Part shown: piece after piece, positions 36,519 through 43,941 of the stretch | Numbering within the stretch: position 1 is the stretch's first letter | Layout of the letters: each line of letters begins with the position of its first letter | Program-made: the position numbers and the translations under genes | The notes under the pieces: model-generated | Database searches by the model: none | Seen by the model: only the letters and a program-made list of their open reading frames with translations | What the model was told of the DNA's origin: nothing | From: Paraburkholderia diazotrophica | GTDB lineage: Bacteria; Pseudomonadota; Gammaproteobacteria; Burkholderiales; Burkholderiaceae | Assembly: GCF_900108945.1 (NCBI RefSeq) | Contig: NZ_FNYE01000005.1 | Span: forward strand, 1-64,000 | Length of the DNA stretch: 64,000 nucleotides | Direction of reading: 5' to 3'

Positions 36519-37472
36519 TTACTTCGTGACCAGATCGACAGGCGTTTCGACGACGCCCGACAGGTCCGCCTGCTTCTTGTGCCCGGCGATCGCCTTCAAC
36601 GCCACGTCGATGCCGAACACAGCCTGCTTCGCCGCGTACTGATCAGCCGTGGCGAGCACGCGGCCGTCCTTCAGCATCGGCTTGATCGCGTTGATGTTGT
36701 CGTAGCCGACCACATAGACCTTGCCCTGCTTGCCCGCCGCGCGCACGGCCGATACCGCGCCGATCGCCATGTTGTCGTTGCCGCACAGCAGCGCCTTGAT
36801 GTTCGGATAGGCGTTGAGCATCGACGACGCGATCGCGTTGCCCTTGTCGATTTCCCATTCACCCGACTGCACCGAGTCGACCTTCGCGCCGACCTTCTGC
36901 ATCGCCGCCTTGAAGCCGGCCGTGCGTTGCTGCGCGTTGGTCGTCGTCGATACGCCTTCGACGATACCGACCTCGTCGCCCGACTTCAGCTTCTTCGCCA
37001 GATAGTCGCCGACCTTCTCGGCGCCCTTCGCGTTGTCCGGACCGACGAACGGTATGTTCAGGTCCTTCGACTTGAGCACGTCGGTGTCGAGCCGGTTGTC
37101 GATGTTCACGACGATGATGCCGGCGTCCACCGCCTTCTTGACCACGGGCACGAGCGCCTTCGAATCCGCCGGCGCGAGCACGATCGCATCGACCTTCGAG
37201 ACGATCATCTGCTCGACGATACGGATCTGGTTCGCCGTATCCGTCTCGTCCTTGATGCCGTTCGTGATCAGGTCGAAGGTGCTGGCGTTGTGCTTCTGAT
37301 AGTCCTTCGCGCCCGTTTCCATCGTGAGGAAGAACTCGTTGGCGAGCGACTTCATCACCAGCGCGACTTTCGGTTTTTTGGCGGCCTGGGCCCAGGCCGA
37401 CGAGAACGGCACGGCGGCGGCCGTGAATACGACAGCAGCCATCAGGACGCGGCGACGAATGCGGTGGTTCAT
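36519..37472 (-). CDS. rbsB: ribose ABC transporter periplasmic binding protein
   Basis: 317 residues with a Sec signal peptide (RIRRRVLMAAVVFTAAAVPFSSAWAQA, cleavage near 28). Mature start KKPKVALVMKSLANEFF, then VDAIVLAPADSKALVPVVKKA, VVNIDNRLD, GIVEGVSTTTNAQQRTAGF and the CGNDNMAIGAVSAV loop, all of the RbsB-type sugar-binding family. It binds the sugar in the periplasm and delivers it to RbsAC. First gene of the rbs operon. A true ribose specificity is inferred from operon partners rbsR and rbsK. Confidence 0.9.
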   Translation of the reverse strand: MNHRIRRRVLMAAVVFTAAAVPFSSAWAQAAKKPKVALVMKSLANEFFLTMETGAKDYQKHNASTFDLITNGIKDETDTANQIRIVEQMIVSKVDAIVLAPADSKALVPVVKKAVDAGIIVVNIDNRLDTDVLKSKDLNIPFVGPDNAKGAEKVGDYLAKKLKSGDEVGIVEGVSTTTNAQQRTAGFKAAMQKVGAKVDSVQSGEWEIDKGNAIASSMLNAYPNIKALLCGNDNMAIGAVSAVRAAGKQGKVYVVGYDNINAIKPMLKDGRVLATADQYAAKQAVFGIDVALKAIAGHKKQADLSGVVETPVDLVTK

Positions 37473-37520
37473 GCGGTATCTCCAGTTGTAGGACTCAGGG
37501 CGAGTCCGTTTTTGTTTGTG

Positions 37521-37534
37521 CGCAAACGTTTGCG
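37521..37534. promoter_or_regulatory. LacI-family operator, probable RbsR site
   Basis: CGCAAACGTTTGCG is a perfect 14-bp palindrome with the central CG typical of LacI/GalR operators. It lies 49 bp upstream of the rbsB ATG, in position to overlap the operon promoter. Confidence 0.75.
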
Positions 37535-38064
37535 AGCGATATTCTCAGCGGTGCCTGTTCGCGATGTCAACGATGGGCGGTGCTGCGCTGCACATCGCGC
37601 CCGCGACGCATGCCTTGGGCAAGGCTTGGCACCTTTGGAGGCACGTATTGCCGCGAAGGTTCGGCGCTGCTTCGAATGACGTCGTGGCACGGATCGCTCG
37701 CTTGGTTCTGCCCGTTGATCGGCCTATGCGATGGGAGCCGCCTGTTGCCAGACCGCGTCCCATGCGCACCGGCGCTCGTGATGCCCGGCGCTGCAACGCG
37801 CCGGTACTGCCTTGCTGCTCTGCTGCCTTCCGCGAGCCGCAACTACCGCGGCGGGCAGGACGCCTATGCTGGCCCCTTCTCGCGCGCGCGGCAAGGGGAA
37901 AGAGGGGGAAAAGCCGTGGCCGTCGTGGTCGGCGCAACAGGTGCGATGTGCGTATCATGGGCCGATGGTTCATAGGGAATGGTTCATGTGAGCCACTTTG
38001 GCTCGCGCACTGCGATCGTCACGACGGTCATGCGGGTGCAACAGCTATTCAACGTGGAGTCGTC
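37535..38064. other. intergenic between the rbs operon and lysE
   Basis: About 530 bp. Open frames exist on both strands but none has a binding site and credible protein composition. Nothing recognised beyond upstream regulatory sequence. Confidence 0.4.
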
Positions 38065-38703
38065 ATGCTTGGTATCAGCCAGTTCCCGCTCTTTCTCGCC
38101 GCCGTCACGGTGCTCAATCTCACGCCCGGACCGGACATCGCATATGTCGCCGGTCAAAGCATCGCGCAGGGACGGCGAGCGGGGCTGCTGTCGGCCGTCG
38201 GCGTTGCGTTCGGCGGCTGCATGCATACGGTCGCGTGCGCGCTCGGCATCACGGCGCTGCTGGCGGCGTCGCCGGGCGCGTTCAACGCGATCAAATGGAT
38301 CGGCGCCGCGTACCTGATGTATCTCGGCTTGAGAATGCTGTGGCCGACGGCTACGGCCGTCGCGAAGGGCGAAGCGCCGCCCGATGTGCCGCGGCTCTCG
38401 CGCGGCACGCTGCTCTTTCGAGGCTTCGTGACGAATGCGTCGAACCCGAAAGTGCTGCTCTTCTATATAGCGTTCTTCCCGCAGTTCGTCAGCGCCGACA
38501 GCCCGCACAAGACGCTAGCCTTTCTCGTGCTGGGCGCGGTGTTCGTGACGCTCGGGCTCATCAACGATTGCTTGGTCGCGTGGCTCGCCGCGACGGCCGC
38601 GCGTGCCGTGCGCTCGCAACCGGCCGTGCGGCGGTGGATCGACCGCGTGGTGGGCGCGGGGTTCATCGGCCTGGGCGTGCGGCTCGCGCTGACGAAGCGC
38701 TGA
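38065..38703 (+). CDS. LysE family amino acid exporter (RhtB type)
   Basis: 212 residues with about six membrane helices. Hallmarks: FLAAVTVLNLTPGPDIAYVAGQSIAQGRRAGLLSAVGVAFGG, IKWIGAAYLMYLGLRML, and GFVTNASNPKVLLFYIAFFPQFV. It exports an amino acid or homoserine-type metabolite from the cytoplasm. GTGGAG stands before the ATG. The last four codons and the stop are part of an 11-bp tandem repeat that continues past the gene, so the C-terminus can change with repeat number. Confidence 0.9.
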   Translation: MLGISQFPLFLAAVTVLNLTPGPDIAYVAGQSIAQGRRAGLLSAVGVAFGGCMHTVACALGITALLAASPGAFNAIKWIGAAYLMYLGLRMLWPTATAVAKGEAPPDVPRLSRGTLLFRGFVTNASNPKVLLFYIAFFPQFVSADSPHKTLAFLVLGAVFVTLGLINDCLVAWLAATAARAVRSQPAVRRWIDRVVGAGFIGLGVRLALTKR

Positions 38704-38727
38704 CGAAGCGCTGACGAAGCGCTGACG
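38689..38727 (+). repeat. 11-bp tandem repeat spanning the lysE stop codon
   Basis: CTGACGAAGCG occurs three times in a row (38689, 38700, 38711) plus CTGACG. The stop TGA (38701-38703) is inside the second copy. Since 11 is not a multiple of 3, gain or loss of a unit shifts frame. Confidence 0.9.
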
Positions 38728-38752
38728 CATTCGACGCGGCCCGGCCCGCGCG

Positions 38753-39730
38753 CTACAGCCAGTTCGCCTTCTTGAAGCCCCGGTACAGCGCGAGGTCGAT
38801 CAGCAGCATCACCAGCAGGCAGATCGGATAGCCGTACTTGAAGTGCAGCTCGGGAATCTCCTGGAAGTTCATTCCGTAGATGCCGGCGATCATGGTCGGC
38901 ACGGCGAACAGCGCGGCGAACGAGCCGAGACGCTTGGTCACTTCGTTCTCGGCGAGCGAGATCATGCCGAGATTGACCTGAATGGCCGTGACGATCATTT
39001 CGCGGCGCCCTTCGATGGTCCGCACGATGCGGTCGAGGTGATCGTAGACATCGCGGAAGTACGCCTGCATGCCGACACAGATCGACGGAATGCGTCCGCC
39101 CGTGAGCTTGCTGATGCCTTCCAGCAGCGGCGAAATGTGATGCTGGAGCATCACGAGGCGGCGCTTCAACGAGTATAGGTCTTCGATGATCGCGCGCGAC
39201 GCGGCGAGGTCGTGCTTGTCGAAGATGCGGTCTTCGATTTCCTCGATCTCGGTGCCGATCGCTTCGAGAAGCGGGAAGTAGCGGTCGACGACATTGTCGG
39301 CGAGCGCGTACAGCACGAACGCCGCGCCCTCTTTCAGCAGCTGCGGTTCGCGCTCGCAGCGCGCACGGACTTCCTGGAAGCCGTGACGCGTGCCGCGCCG
39401 CACCGACAGCACATAGTTCGCGCCGACGAACACATCGACCTCGCCGATCACGAACTCGCCGTCGTCGTCGGTCTCGATGGTGTGCATGACGGCGAACAGC
39501 GAATCGCCGTACTCCTCCATCTTCGGACGCTGATGGCCGTGACGCACGTCTTCGACGGCCAGTTCGTGCAGCCCGAACTCGTGCTTCATCACTTCGAGCT
39601 CACCAGGGCCCGGATCTTTCAACGCGACCCAGACAAAGCACTCGGGCTTGGCGACATAGACGCTGATGTCGTCGATCTCGATGTCGGCCAGCTTGCGGCC
39701 ATCCTGATACGCGGCGCAGTTGATCAGCAT
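38753..39730 (-). CDS. corA: CorA family magnesium/cobalt transporter
   Basis: 325 residues. Large cytoplasmic alpha/beta N-terminal domain (LAVEDVRHGHQRPKMEEYGD, FVGANYVLSVRRGT), long pore-helix ending LGSFAALFAVPTMIAGIYGMNF with the selectivity motif GMN at 286-288, and a second membrane helix PICLLVMLLIDLALYR, ending in a basic tail. It forms a pentameric divalent-cation channel in the inner membrane. Length and layout are typical. Monocistronic, convergent with lysE. Confidence 0.95.
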   Translation of the reverse strand: MLINCAAYQDGRKLADIEIDDISVYVAKPECFVWVALKDPGPGELEVMKHEFGLHELAVEDVRHGHQRPKMEEYGDSLFAVMHTIETDDDGEFVIGEVDVFVGANYVLSVRRGTRHGFQEVRARCEREPQLLKEGAAFVLYALADNVVDRYFPLLEAIGTEIEEIEDRIFDKHDLAASRAIIEDLYSLKRRLVMLQHHISPLLEGISKLTGGRIPSICVGMQAYFRDVYDHLDRIVRTIEGRREMIVTAIQVNLGMISLAENEVTKRLGSFAALFAVPTMIAGIYGMNFQEIPELHFKYGYPICLLVMLLIDLALYRGFKKANWL

Positions 39731-39927
39731 GATTGAATACCTTGAAAACGATTCGGCTTCGCGGATCGAAAGCGGTTAGTCGCGATGGGCGGTTGTCCTG
39801 TTCGTGTGTCCACCCGATCGCAACGCAAAGCCGGCATGAGCGCGACGTGCGATATGAGTCCCCGATGTTACGTCGGCTCGAACCAGCGCGGTGTGTCGAA
39901 TTGTCAATGTCGCGTCGAGCCTGCCTG

Positions 39928-40407
39928 TCAATTGGCGACGCGCCGCAGCATGATGCGGTGATCGTCGTTGAATGAAACGCTGGCGCGATTCGAATAGCGC
40001 GTATCCGGCGTCACGAAGAAGCCGATCTCCACGACAGGGTCGAACTGCGTCGACACCGCGATGCGATGCGTGCCTGGCGTGAGCCAGAAGACGATGTGCT
40101 CGCCGTTCATGATGTCCGCGACGCGTTCGCCGTCGACATACACGAGGGCATCGCGAAACCGGACGATGACGTTGTCGGTCCGCTCGCGCCGCAGGTCGAC
40201 AGCCACCTTGCCGGTTTCCGGTTGCGTGACATCCGGCTTGACAATGCGCTCGGCGGGCACGTCCTTGAACGGCACTTTGTCGGCGGGCGTGGACGCGCAA
40301 CCGGCGACGAGCGACACGGCCGTCATCGCGGTCATCAAAAGCGTGAGCGACTGGGCCGTGCGCGCCGCGGACGCGGTGCGCATCGCCAGGCTTTGCTTGC
40401 GTCTCAT
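39928..40407 (-). CDS. hypothetical lipoprotein
   Basis: 159 residues. Signal peptide with lipobox LVAGC at Cys37 after a long basic n-region. The mature chain has PxxRIVKPDVTQP and then a beta-rich domain (VAVDLRRERTDNVIVRFRDALVYVDGERV, PGTHRIAVSTQFDP). A PEGA-like or immunoglobulin-like fold is possible by composition (IxVxxG..HxI). AGGAGA lies 6 bases before the ATG. Its leader is the 99-bp repeat array, which begins 14 bp upstream of the start codon. Confidence 0.7.
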   Translation of the reverse strand: MRRKQSLAMRTASAARTAQSLTLLMTAMTAVSLVAGCASTPADKVPFKDVPAERIVKPDVTQPETGKVAVDLRRERTDNVIVRFRDALVYVDGERVADIMNGEHIVFWLTPGTHRIAVSTQFDPVVEIGFFVTPDTRYSNRASVSFNDDHRIMLRRVAN

Positions 40408-40420
40408 CGTTCGTCTCCTG

Positions 40421-40697
40421 TCGACCAGAGTTGGCGCTTTAGCTGTCGGCTGGAGTTAGTGCTTCAGCGCTTACTCCAGCCCCATGCAGAGCACTTACCT
40501 CTGGTCCCACGCAGCGCGGTCGACCAGAGTTGGCGCTTTAGCTGTCGGCTGGAGTTAGTGCTTCAGCGCTTACTCCAGCCCCATGCAGAGCACTTACCTC
40601 TGGTCCCACGCAGCGCGGTCGACCAGAGTTGGCGCTTTAGCTGTCGGCCGGAGTTAATGCATCAGCACTTACGCCGGCCCATGCAGAGCACTCACTC
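40421..40697. repeat. 99-bp tandem repeat array with two inverted repeats per unit
   Basis: Copies at 40421-40519 and 40520-40618 are identical; a third (40619 to about 40697) is diverged and truncated. Within each unit GGCTGGAGT/ACTCCAGCC arms with a second inner stem around TTCA form one hairpin (448-481 in the first copy). A second inverted repeat CTCTGGTC/GACCAGAG spans each junction (40499-40529). In copy 3 the outer arm changes T:A to C:G on both sides. The array sits directly upstream of the lipoprotein start. Confidence 0.92.
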
Positions 40698-40723
40698 TTG
40701 CCCATGCAGAGCACTCACTCTTG
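40678..40723. repeat. 23-bp direct repeat, two copies
   Basis: CCCATGCAGAGCACTCACTC plus TTG is present at 40678-40700 and 40701-40723 in direct contact. Its left part is also found in the 99-bp unit, so it is a degenerate continuation of the array. Confidence 0.85.
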
Positions 40724-40810
40724 CCCCATCCTTTCTGGTTCCATACAGCGCGCTTGCCGTTCATCGCTTCGTTGTCCAGACACCCGTGCGCCGGCCGCGC
40801 TGCCGCCCCG

Positions 40811-41269
40811 CTACTCCTCCACCGGCTGAAACGGGCTCAGCACCCGCGCGCCCGTTCCGTCGAAGTCTGCCACGTTGCGCGTCACGACGGTCAGGTTGTA
40901 GATTAGTGCTGTCGCCGCGATCATCTTGTCGAGCGAGTGCTCGGGATGCGGCACACGCAAATGGCCCCATGTTTGCGCGACGTCGGTGCCGACATTCAGA
41001 ATGTGGCTGCTGAACGAATCGATGATCGTATCGAGCCATCCTTCCAGCCGCAACGCCTGAAATTTGTCGCCCCGATGCCGGATCAGATCGACGCCGCGCC
41101 GCAACTCGCCCACGGTCACGACCGACAGATACAGGCGATGCCCCTCATCTCTCGCTGCTTCGAAAAATGCCTGAACGCCAGGATTGGCGCGGCTGCTCTT
41201 GCGCATTTCGCTGATTACATTGGTATCAATCAAATACACCCGGTCCCTCGCTTTCGTCAGTTGCGTCAT
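40811..41269 (-). CDS. PIN-domain toxin, VapC/FitB-like
   Basis: 152 residues from this ATG. PIN motifs: VYLIDTNVISEMRKS with the first acidic pair, VVTVGELRRGVDLI with the Glu, SLDKMIAATALIYNLTVVTRNVADFDGTG with the last two Asp. Such toxins are metal-dependent ribonucleases that cleave tRNA or mRNA. The start ATG lies inside the antitoxin gene; a GTG at 41239 (just before YLIDTN, with GAGGGA upstream) gives a FitB-like shorter start. It is downstream of, and overlapping, the antitoxin. The order antitoxin-toxin is standard. Confidence 0.85.
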   Translation of the reverse strand: MTQLTKARDRVYLIDTNVISEMRKSSRANPGVQAFFEAARDEGHRLYLSVVTVGELRRGVDLIRHRGDKFQALRLEGWLDTIIDSFSSHILNVGTDVAQTWGHLRVPHPEHSLDKMIAATALIYNLTVVTRNVADFDGTGARVLSPFQPVEE

Positions 41270-41471
41270 GCAGGCGCTCGAAGTCGGCGTCTTCGCCAAC
41301 GTCCGGCATGCTCATTAGCAACTCGGCAAAGCTGAGCTTCTTTGGCTGAAAGAGCGCCTGCGCCAGGATTTCCCGATGTTCTGCTTCGACGCTGCGCCCG
41401 TGAGACGCGGCCTGCTCACGCAGGCTCTGCACCAACGCATCGTCCAGACCTCGGACCAGCAAATTTGCCAT
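41226..41471 (-). CDS. FitA/VapB-type antitoxin (ribbon-helix-helix)
   Basis: 81 residues. MANLLVRGLDDALVQSLREQAASHGRSVEAEHREILAQAL is the ribbon-helix-helix DNA-binding part of Arc/FitA antitoxins, followed by a Leu/Met-rich helix and a flexible acidic tail (DFERLHDATDESEG) that would block the toxin. GGGGA precedes the ATG. The gene overlaps the toxin start. It would autoregulate the pair. Confidence 0.85.
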   Translation of the reverse strand: MANLLVRGLDDALVQSLREQAASHGRSVEAEHREILAQALFQPKKLSFAELLMSMPDVGEDADFERLHDATDESEGPGVFD

Positions 41472-41652
41472 TTCGATTCCCCGGTACACGTGTGATAGCA
41501 ATGATATCAACGATAATCGTGCAGTCAACCTGGCCGGATGGCATAGGGGTTGCGACATGCCGCCTTCGCGTTCAAGATCAGATGAAGGGCGTCGCATGAA
41601 CCTCGGCATCCAGACGCAGGCAAGCGGCGCGGCGGTTTAAGGGGAGGCTTCG

Positions 41653-41799
41653 ATGTGGTACTTCAGCTGGATTCTGGGCATTGGCGTGGCGCTGGGCTTT
41701 GGGATCATCAATGCGATGTGGCTCGAAGCGAGCGGCACGTTCGCCCGCGACGACGCGCCCGCCCCCACACTATCCACGACCGAGGACTCATCCACGTGA
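41653..41799 (+). CDS. cydX: cytochrome bd oxidase small subunit CydX/CbdX-like (orphan)
   Basis: 48 residues. MWYFSWILGIGVALGFGIINAMWLE is a near-textbook CydX: one membrane helix with the start M-W-Y-F-x-W-I-L-G and the conserved N-A-M-W-x-E end, then a short disordered tail. CydX stabilises the CydAB heme site. GGGGAGG lies 6 bases before the ATG. No cydA or cydB is adjacent; the gene overlaps the P-loop gene by four bases (GTGA), so the pair is translationally coupled. Confidence 0.85.
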   Translation: MWYFSWILGIGVALGFGIINAMWLEASGTFARDDAPAPTLSTTEDSST

Positions 41800-42416
41800 C
41801 GCATCTGGTTTTTATCTGTGGCCACGCGGGCACCGGCAAGACGACGCTCGCCAAACGGCTGATCGGCCCATTGATGAAGGCGACGGGCCATGCCTTCTGT
41901 CTGCTGGACAAGGACACGCTCTACGGCGGCTATAGCGCGGCCGCGATCGGCGCGCTGACGGGCGATCCGAACGATCGCGACAGCCCGCTTTTTCTCCAGC
42001 ATTTTCGCGATCCCGAATATCGCGGCCTGTTCGACACGGCCGCCGAGAATCTGCGGCTCGGCATCGGCGTGATTGCCGTCGGGCCGCTGTCGCGCGAAGT
42101 GCGCGAGCGCAAGCTCTTCGATCACGCGTGGCTCGGCGTGCCGAACGACGTGAAGATCAGCATCGTGTGGGTCGCGACGTCGGAAGAGACGGCGCACGAG
42201 CGGATCCTCGCGCGCGGCAATCCGAACGACGCCTACAAGCTCGCGCATTGGGACGAGTACCGGCAGCGCCGCTTCATGCCCACAGGCAAGCAGCGCGAAG
42301 GCCTGCTGATGTTCGACAACACCGCGCCCGTACCCGCCGATTACGACGCCTTGCTCGCGCAACTCGTGCGAACGCCGCAACAAGCTGGCGTCATGCTGCC
42401 GCCGATGCCCGTCTGA
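41796..42416 (+). CDS. P-loop NTPase/kinase, unknown substrate
   Basis: 206 residues from GTG. Walker A GHAGTGKTTLAKRL at about 9-22 near the N-terminus, then LLDKDTLYGGYS (likely substrate base), PLSREVRE and WVATSEETAHERILARGNPND (LID-like basic segment). This matches AAA/zeta-toxin-like small kinases annotated as ATP-binding proteins; it could phosphorylate a sugar or nucleotide. The GTG overlaps the cydX stop; GAGGA lies 9 bases before it. No second subunit nearby. Confidence 0.75.
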   Translation: MTHLVFICGHAGTGKTTLAKRLIGPLMKATGHAFCLLDKDTLYGGYSAAAIGALTGDPNDRDSPLFLQHFRDPEYRGLFDTAAENLRLGIGVIAVGPLSREVRERKLFDHAWLGVPNDVKISIVWVATSEETAHERILARGNPNDAYKLAHWDEYRQRRFMPTGKQREGLLMFDNTAPVPADYDALLAQLVRTPQQAGVMLPPMPV

Positions 42417-42472
42417 CGCGCGCTCCGTCGCGCGGCTTCCGCACACCTTCGGCACGCGCCAGACAACGAAAA

Positions 42473-42503
42473 CGGGCGTTCGACCTTTTTGGTCGAACGC
42501 CCG
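42473..42503. terminator. strong bidirectional intrinsic terminator
   Basis: CGGGCGTTCGACC (42473-42485), loop TTTTT, GGTCGAACGCCCG (42491-42503): a perfect 13-bp stem between convergent genes. The minus-strand side has a short T run (TTTTCGTT), so it best serves the saccharopine-dehydrogenase-like gene. Confidence 0.85.
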
Positions 42504-42599
42504 CTTCGCTATTGCCTCTCAGGCGGCTCTCTGCGGAGCCTCATCCGATCACGCTTGCCCGCGGTTCCTGCTTGCGCTTTTGCGCGCCGGGTCAGACGG

Positions 42600-43697
42600 T
42601 CAGACCGTCGCCATTGCCTCCAGCGCGCGGCCTTCGTACAGTTGCCCGAAACGGTTCGCGAGAAACTCGCGCAGCGACACCTGCTCCTGACGCACGAACC
42701 CGCTTTGCGGCAGCTTCTTTTCGCGGAACAGATCGAGCACCGCGCACATCGCGCCCGCCGTGGTGATCTGGATCGCACTCATGGCCACGCCGCAGACCGT
42801 CTTCGCGAAGATCTTGCGCGTGAACACTTCCTGCACCAGCTGGCCGTCGCGCACGCCCGTCACCGTGATGAAGACGAGCACGACATCCTGGGCCGTCGAC
42901 GGCACCGAGCGGCGCATGATCGTCTTCAGCGTGTCGCGGTCGGTCGCGAGACGCAGGTCTTCGAGCAGGAACTGCATCAGGTCGCGATGGCCGGGATAGC
43001 GCACCGACTTGTAGTCGAGCGTTTCGACACGGCCCGCCAGCGTCTCGCACAGCGTGCCCAGACCGCCCGACGTGTTGAACGCCTCGTACTCGATGCCGTC
43101 GAGCGAAAAATGCTCGAGGCCTTCGAGCGGCTGCACCCACTGCGTGCGGCTGTCGCGGATCGCTTCGCACGGCTGGCAGTACTCGTTGATGAGACCGTCG
43201 ACGCTCCACGTCAGGTTGTACTTCAGCGCATTCGTCGGAAACTCGGGCAGCGCGCCGACGCGCATCTTCACGTCGCGGATTTCGCTGAAGCGGTTCGCCA
43301 GTTCGTGCGCGGCGATGCCGATGAAGCCCGGCGCAAGGCCGCACTGCGGCATGAACGCGTGCCCGGCGTCGTCGGCGATCGCACGGATCGCATGCGTCGC
43401 GCGCACGTCTTCCGTCAGGTCGAAATAGTGCACGCCCGCGCACTTCGCCGCCGTCGCGACGCTCACCGCGAGGTAATACGGCAGCGCGTTGATGAGCGCG
43501 TCGAAGCCCTGAATCGCGGCGCGCAGCGCGGCGGCATCGGCGGAATCGACGCGGCGCGTCGGGATGCCTTGCGCGGCCAGCTTGTCGAGCGCGTGCTGAT
43601 CGCGGTCCATCGCGATCACTTCGTAGTCGCCTGTCTCGCGCAACATGTGCGCAATGGTGTGACCGATCAGACCTGCGCCAACGATGGCAACTTTCAT
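42600..43697 (-). CDS. saccharopine dehydrogenase family oxidoreductase
   Basis: 365 residues. NAD(P)-binding Rossmann start KVAIVGAGLIGHTIAHML at 2-19, INALPYYLAVSVATAAKCAGVHYFDLTED, and the central substrate-binding domain with LAPGFIGIAAHELANRF and KYNLTWSVDGLINEY. Related enzymes oxidise saccharopine or reduce related amino-acid adducts in lysine metabolism. AGGAGA lies 6 bases before the ATG. An Lrp-type regulator gene is next to it, with palindromic sites between (43833-43872), suggesting amino-acid-dependent control. The exact substrate is unknown. Confidence 0.85.
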   Translation of the reverse strand: MKVAIVGAGLIGHTIAHMLRETGDYEVIAMDRDQHALDKLAAQGIPTRRVDSADAAALRAAIQGFDALINALPYYLAVSVATAAKCAGVHYFDLTEDVRATHAIRAIADDAGHAFMPQCGLAPGFIGIAAHELANRFSEIRDVKMRVGALPEFPTNALKYNLTWSVDGLINEYCQPCEAIRDSRTQWVQPLEGLEHFSLDGIEYEAFNTSGGLGTLCETLAGRVETLDYKSVRYPGHRDLMQFLLEDLRLATDRDTLKTIMRRSVPSTAQDVVLVFITVTGVRDGQLVQEVFTRKIFAKTVCGVAMSAIQITTAGAMCAVLDLFREKKLPQSGFVRQEQVSLREFLANRFGQLYEGRALEAMATV

Positions 43698-43832
43698 GCG
43701 CTTCTCCTTTGTTCTCTGTTCGATGGATGCTGTCTCCAGCGTGAACGGCGCGCCGCAGCGAACCTCTATAGAGAAGTTTAGGGAGAAGGCCCGTCGGTTT
43801 ATAGGCGCAAAGTGCTGCGCAATGACCATTAA

Positions 43833-43872
43833 TTTCGACGATTCGACGAAGCGTTTCGACGATTCGTCGAAA
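43833..43872. promoter_or_regulatory. tandem palindromic sites, probable Lrp-type operator
   Basis: TTTCGACGATTCGACGAA (43833-43850) and the perfect palindrome TTTCGACGATTCGTCGAAA (43854-43872) start 21 bp apart, i.e. two helix turns. They lie about 136 bp upstream of the saccharopine-dehydrogenase-like start and just after the Lrp gene. Confidence 0.65.
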
Positions 43873-43941
43873 ACGTATCAAAACCGCGTAAACGCGGGGT
43901 ATGCGGCGCTCAAGAAGCGCGTGGAGCGAGCCCGCGCGCGT

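Noticed and set aside
37545..37975. Open frames of 90-140 codons on both strands between the rbs operon and lysE
   Set aside because: No ribosome binding site and Arg/Ala-rich composition expected from high-GC non-coding sequence. I also checked a GGAAGGCAGCAG-like phrase here against the SRP RNA core; it lacks the GGTCAGGTCCGGAAGG motif.
40066..41013. A 315-codon plus-strand frame that runs through the 99-bp array and would encode repeats of VDQSWRFSCRLELVLQRLL
   Set aside because: It exists because 99 is a multiple of three; it is antisense to the lipoprotein and toxin genes, has no binding site, and the flanking parts are shadow-like.
42421..43781. Long plus-strand frame opposite the saccharopine-dehydrogenase-like gene
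   Set aside because: Antisense shadow with His/Arg-rich content; the minus-strand gene has clear domain motifs.
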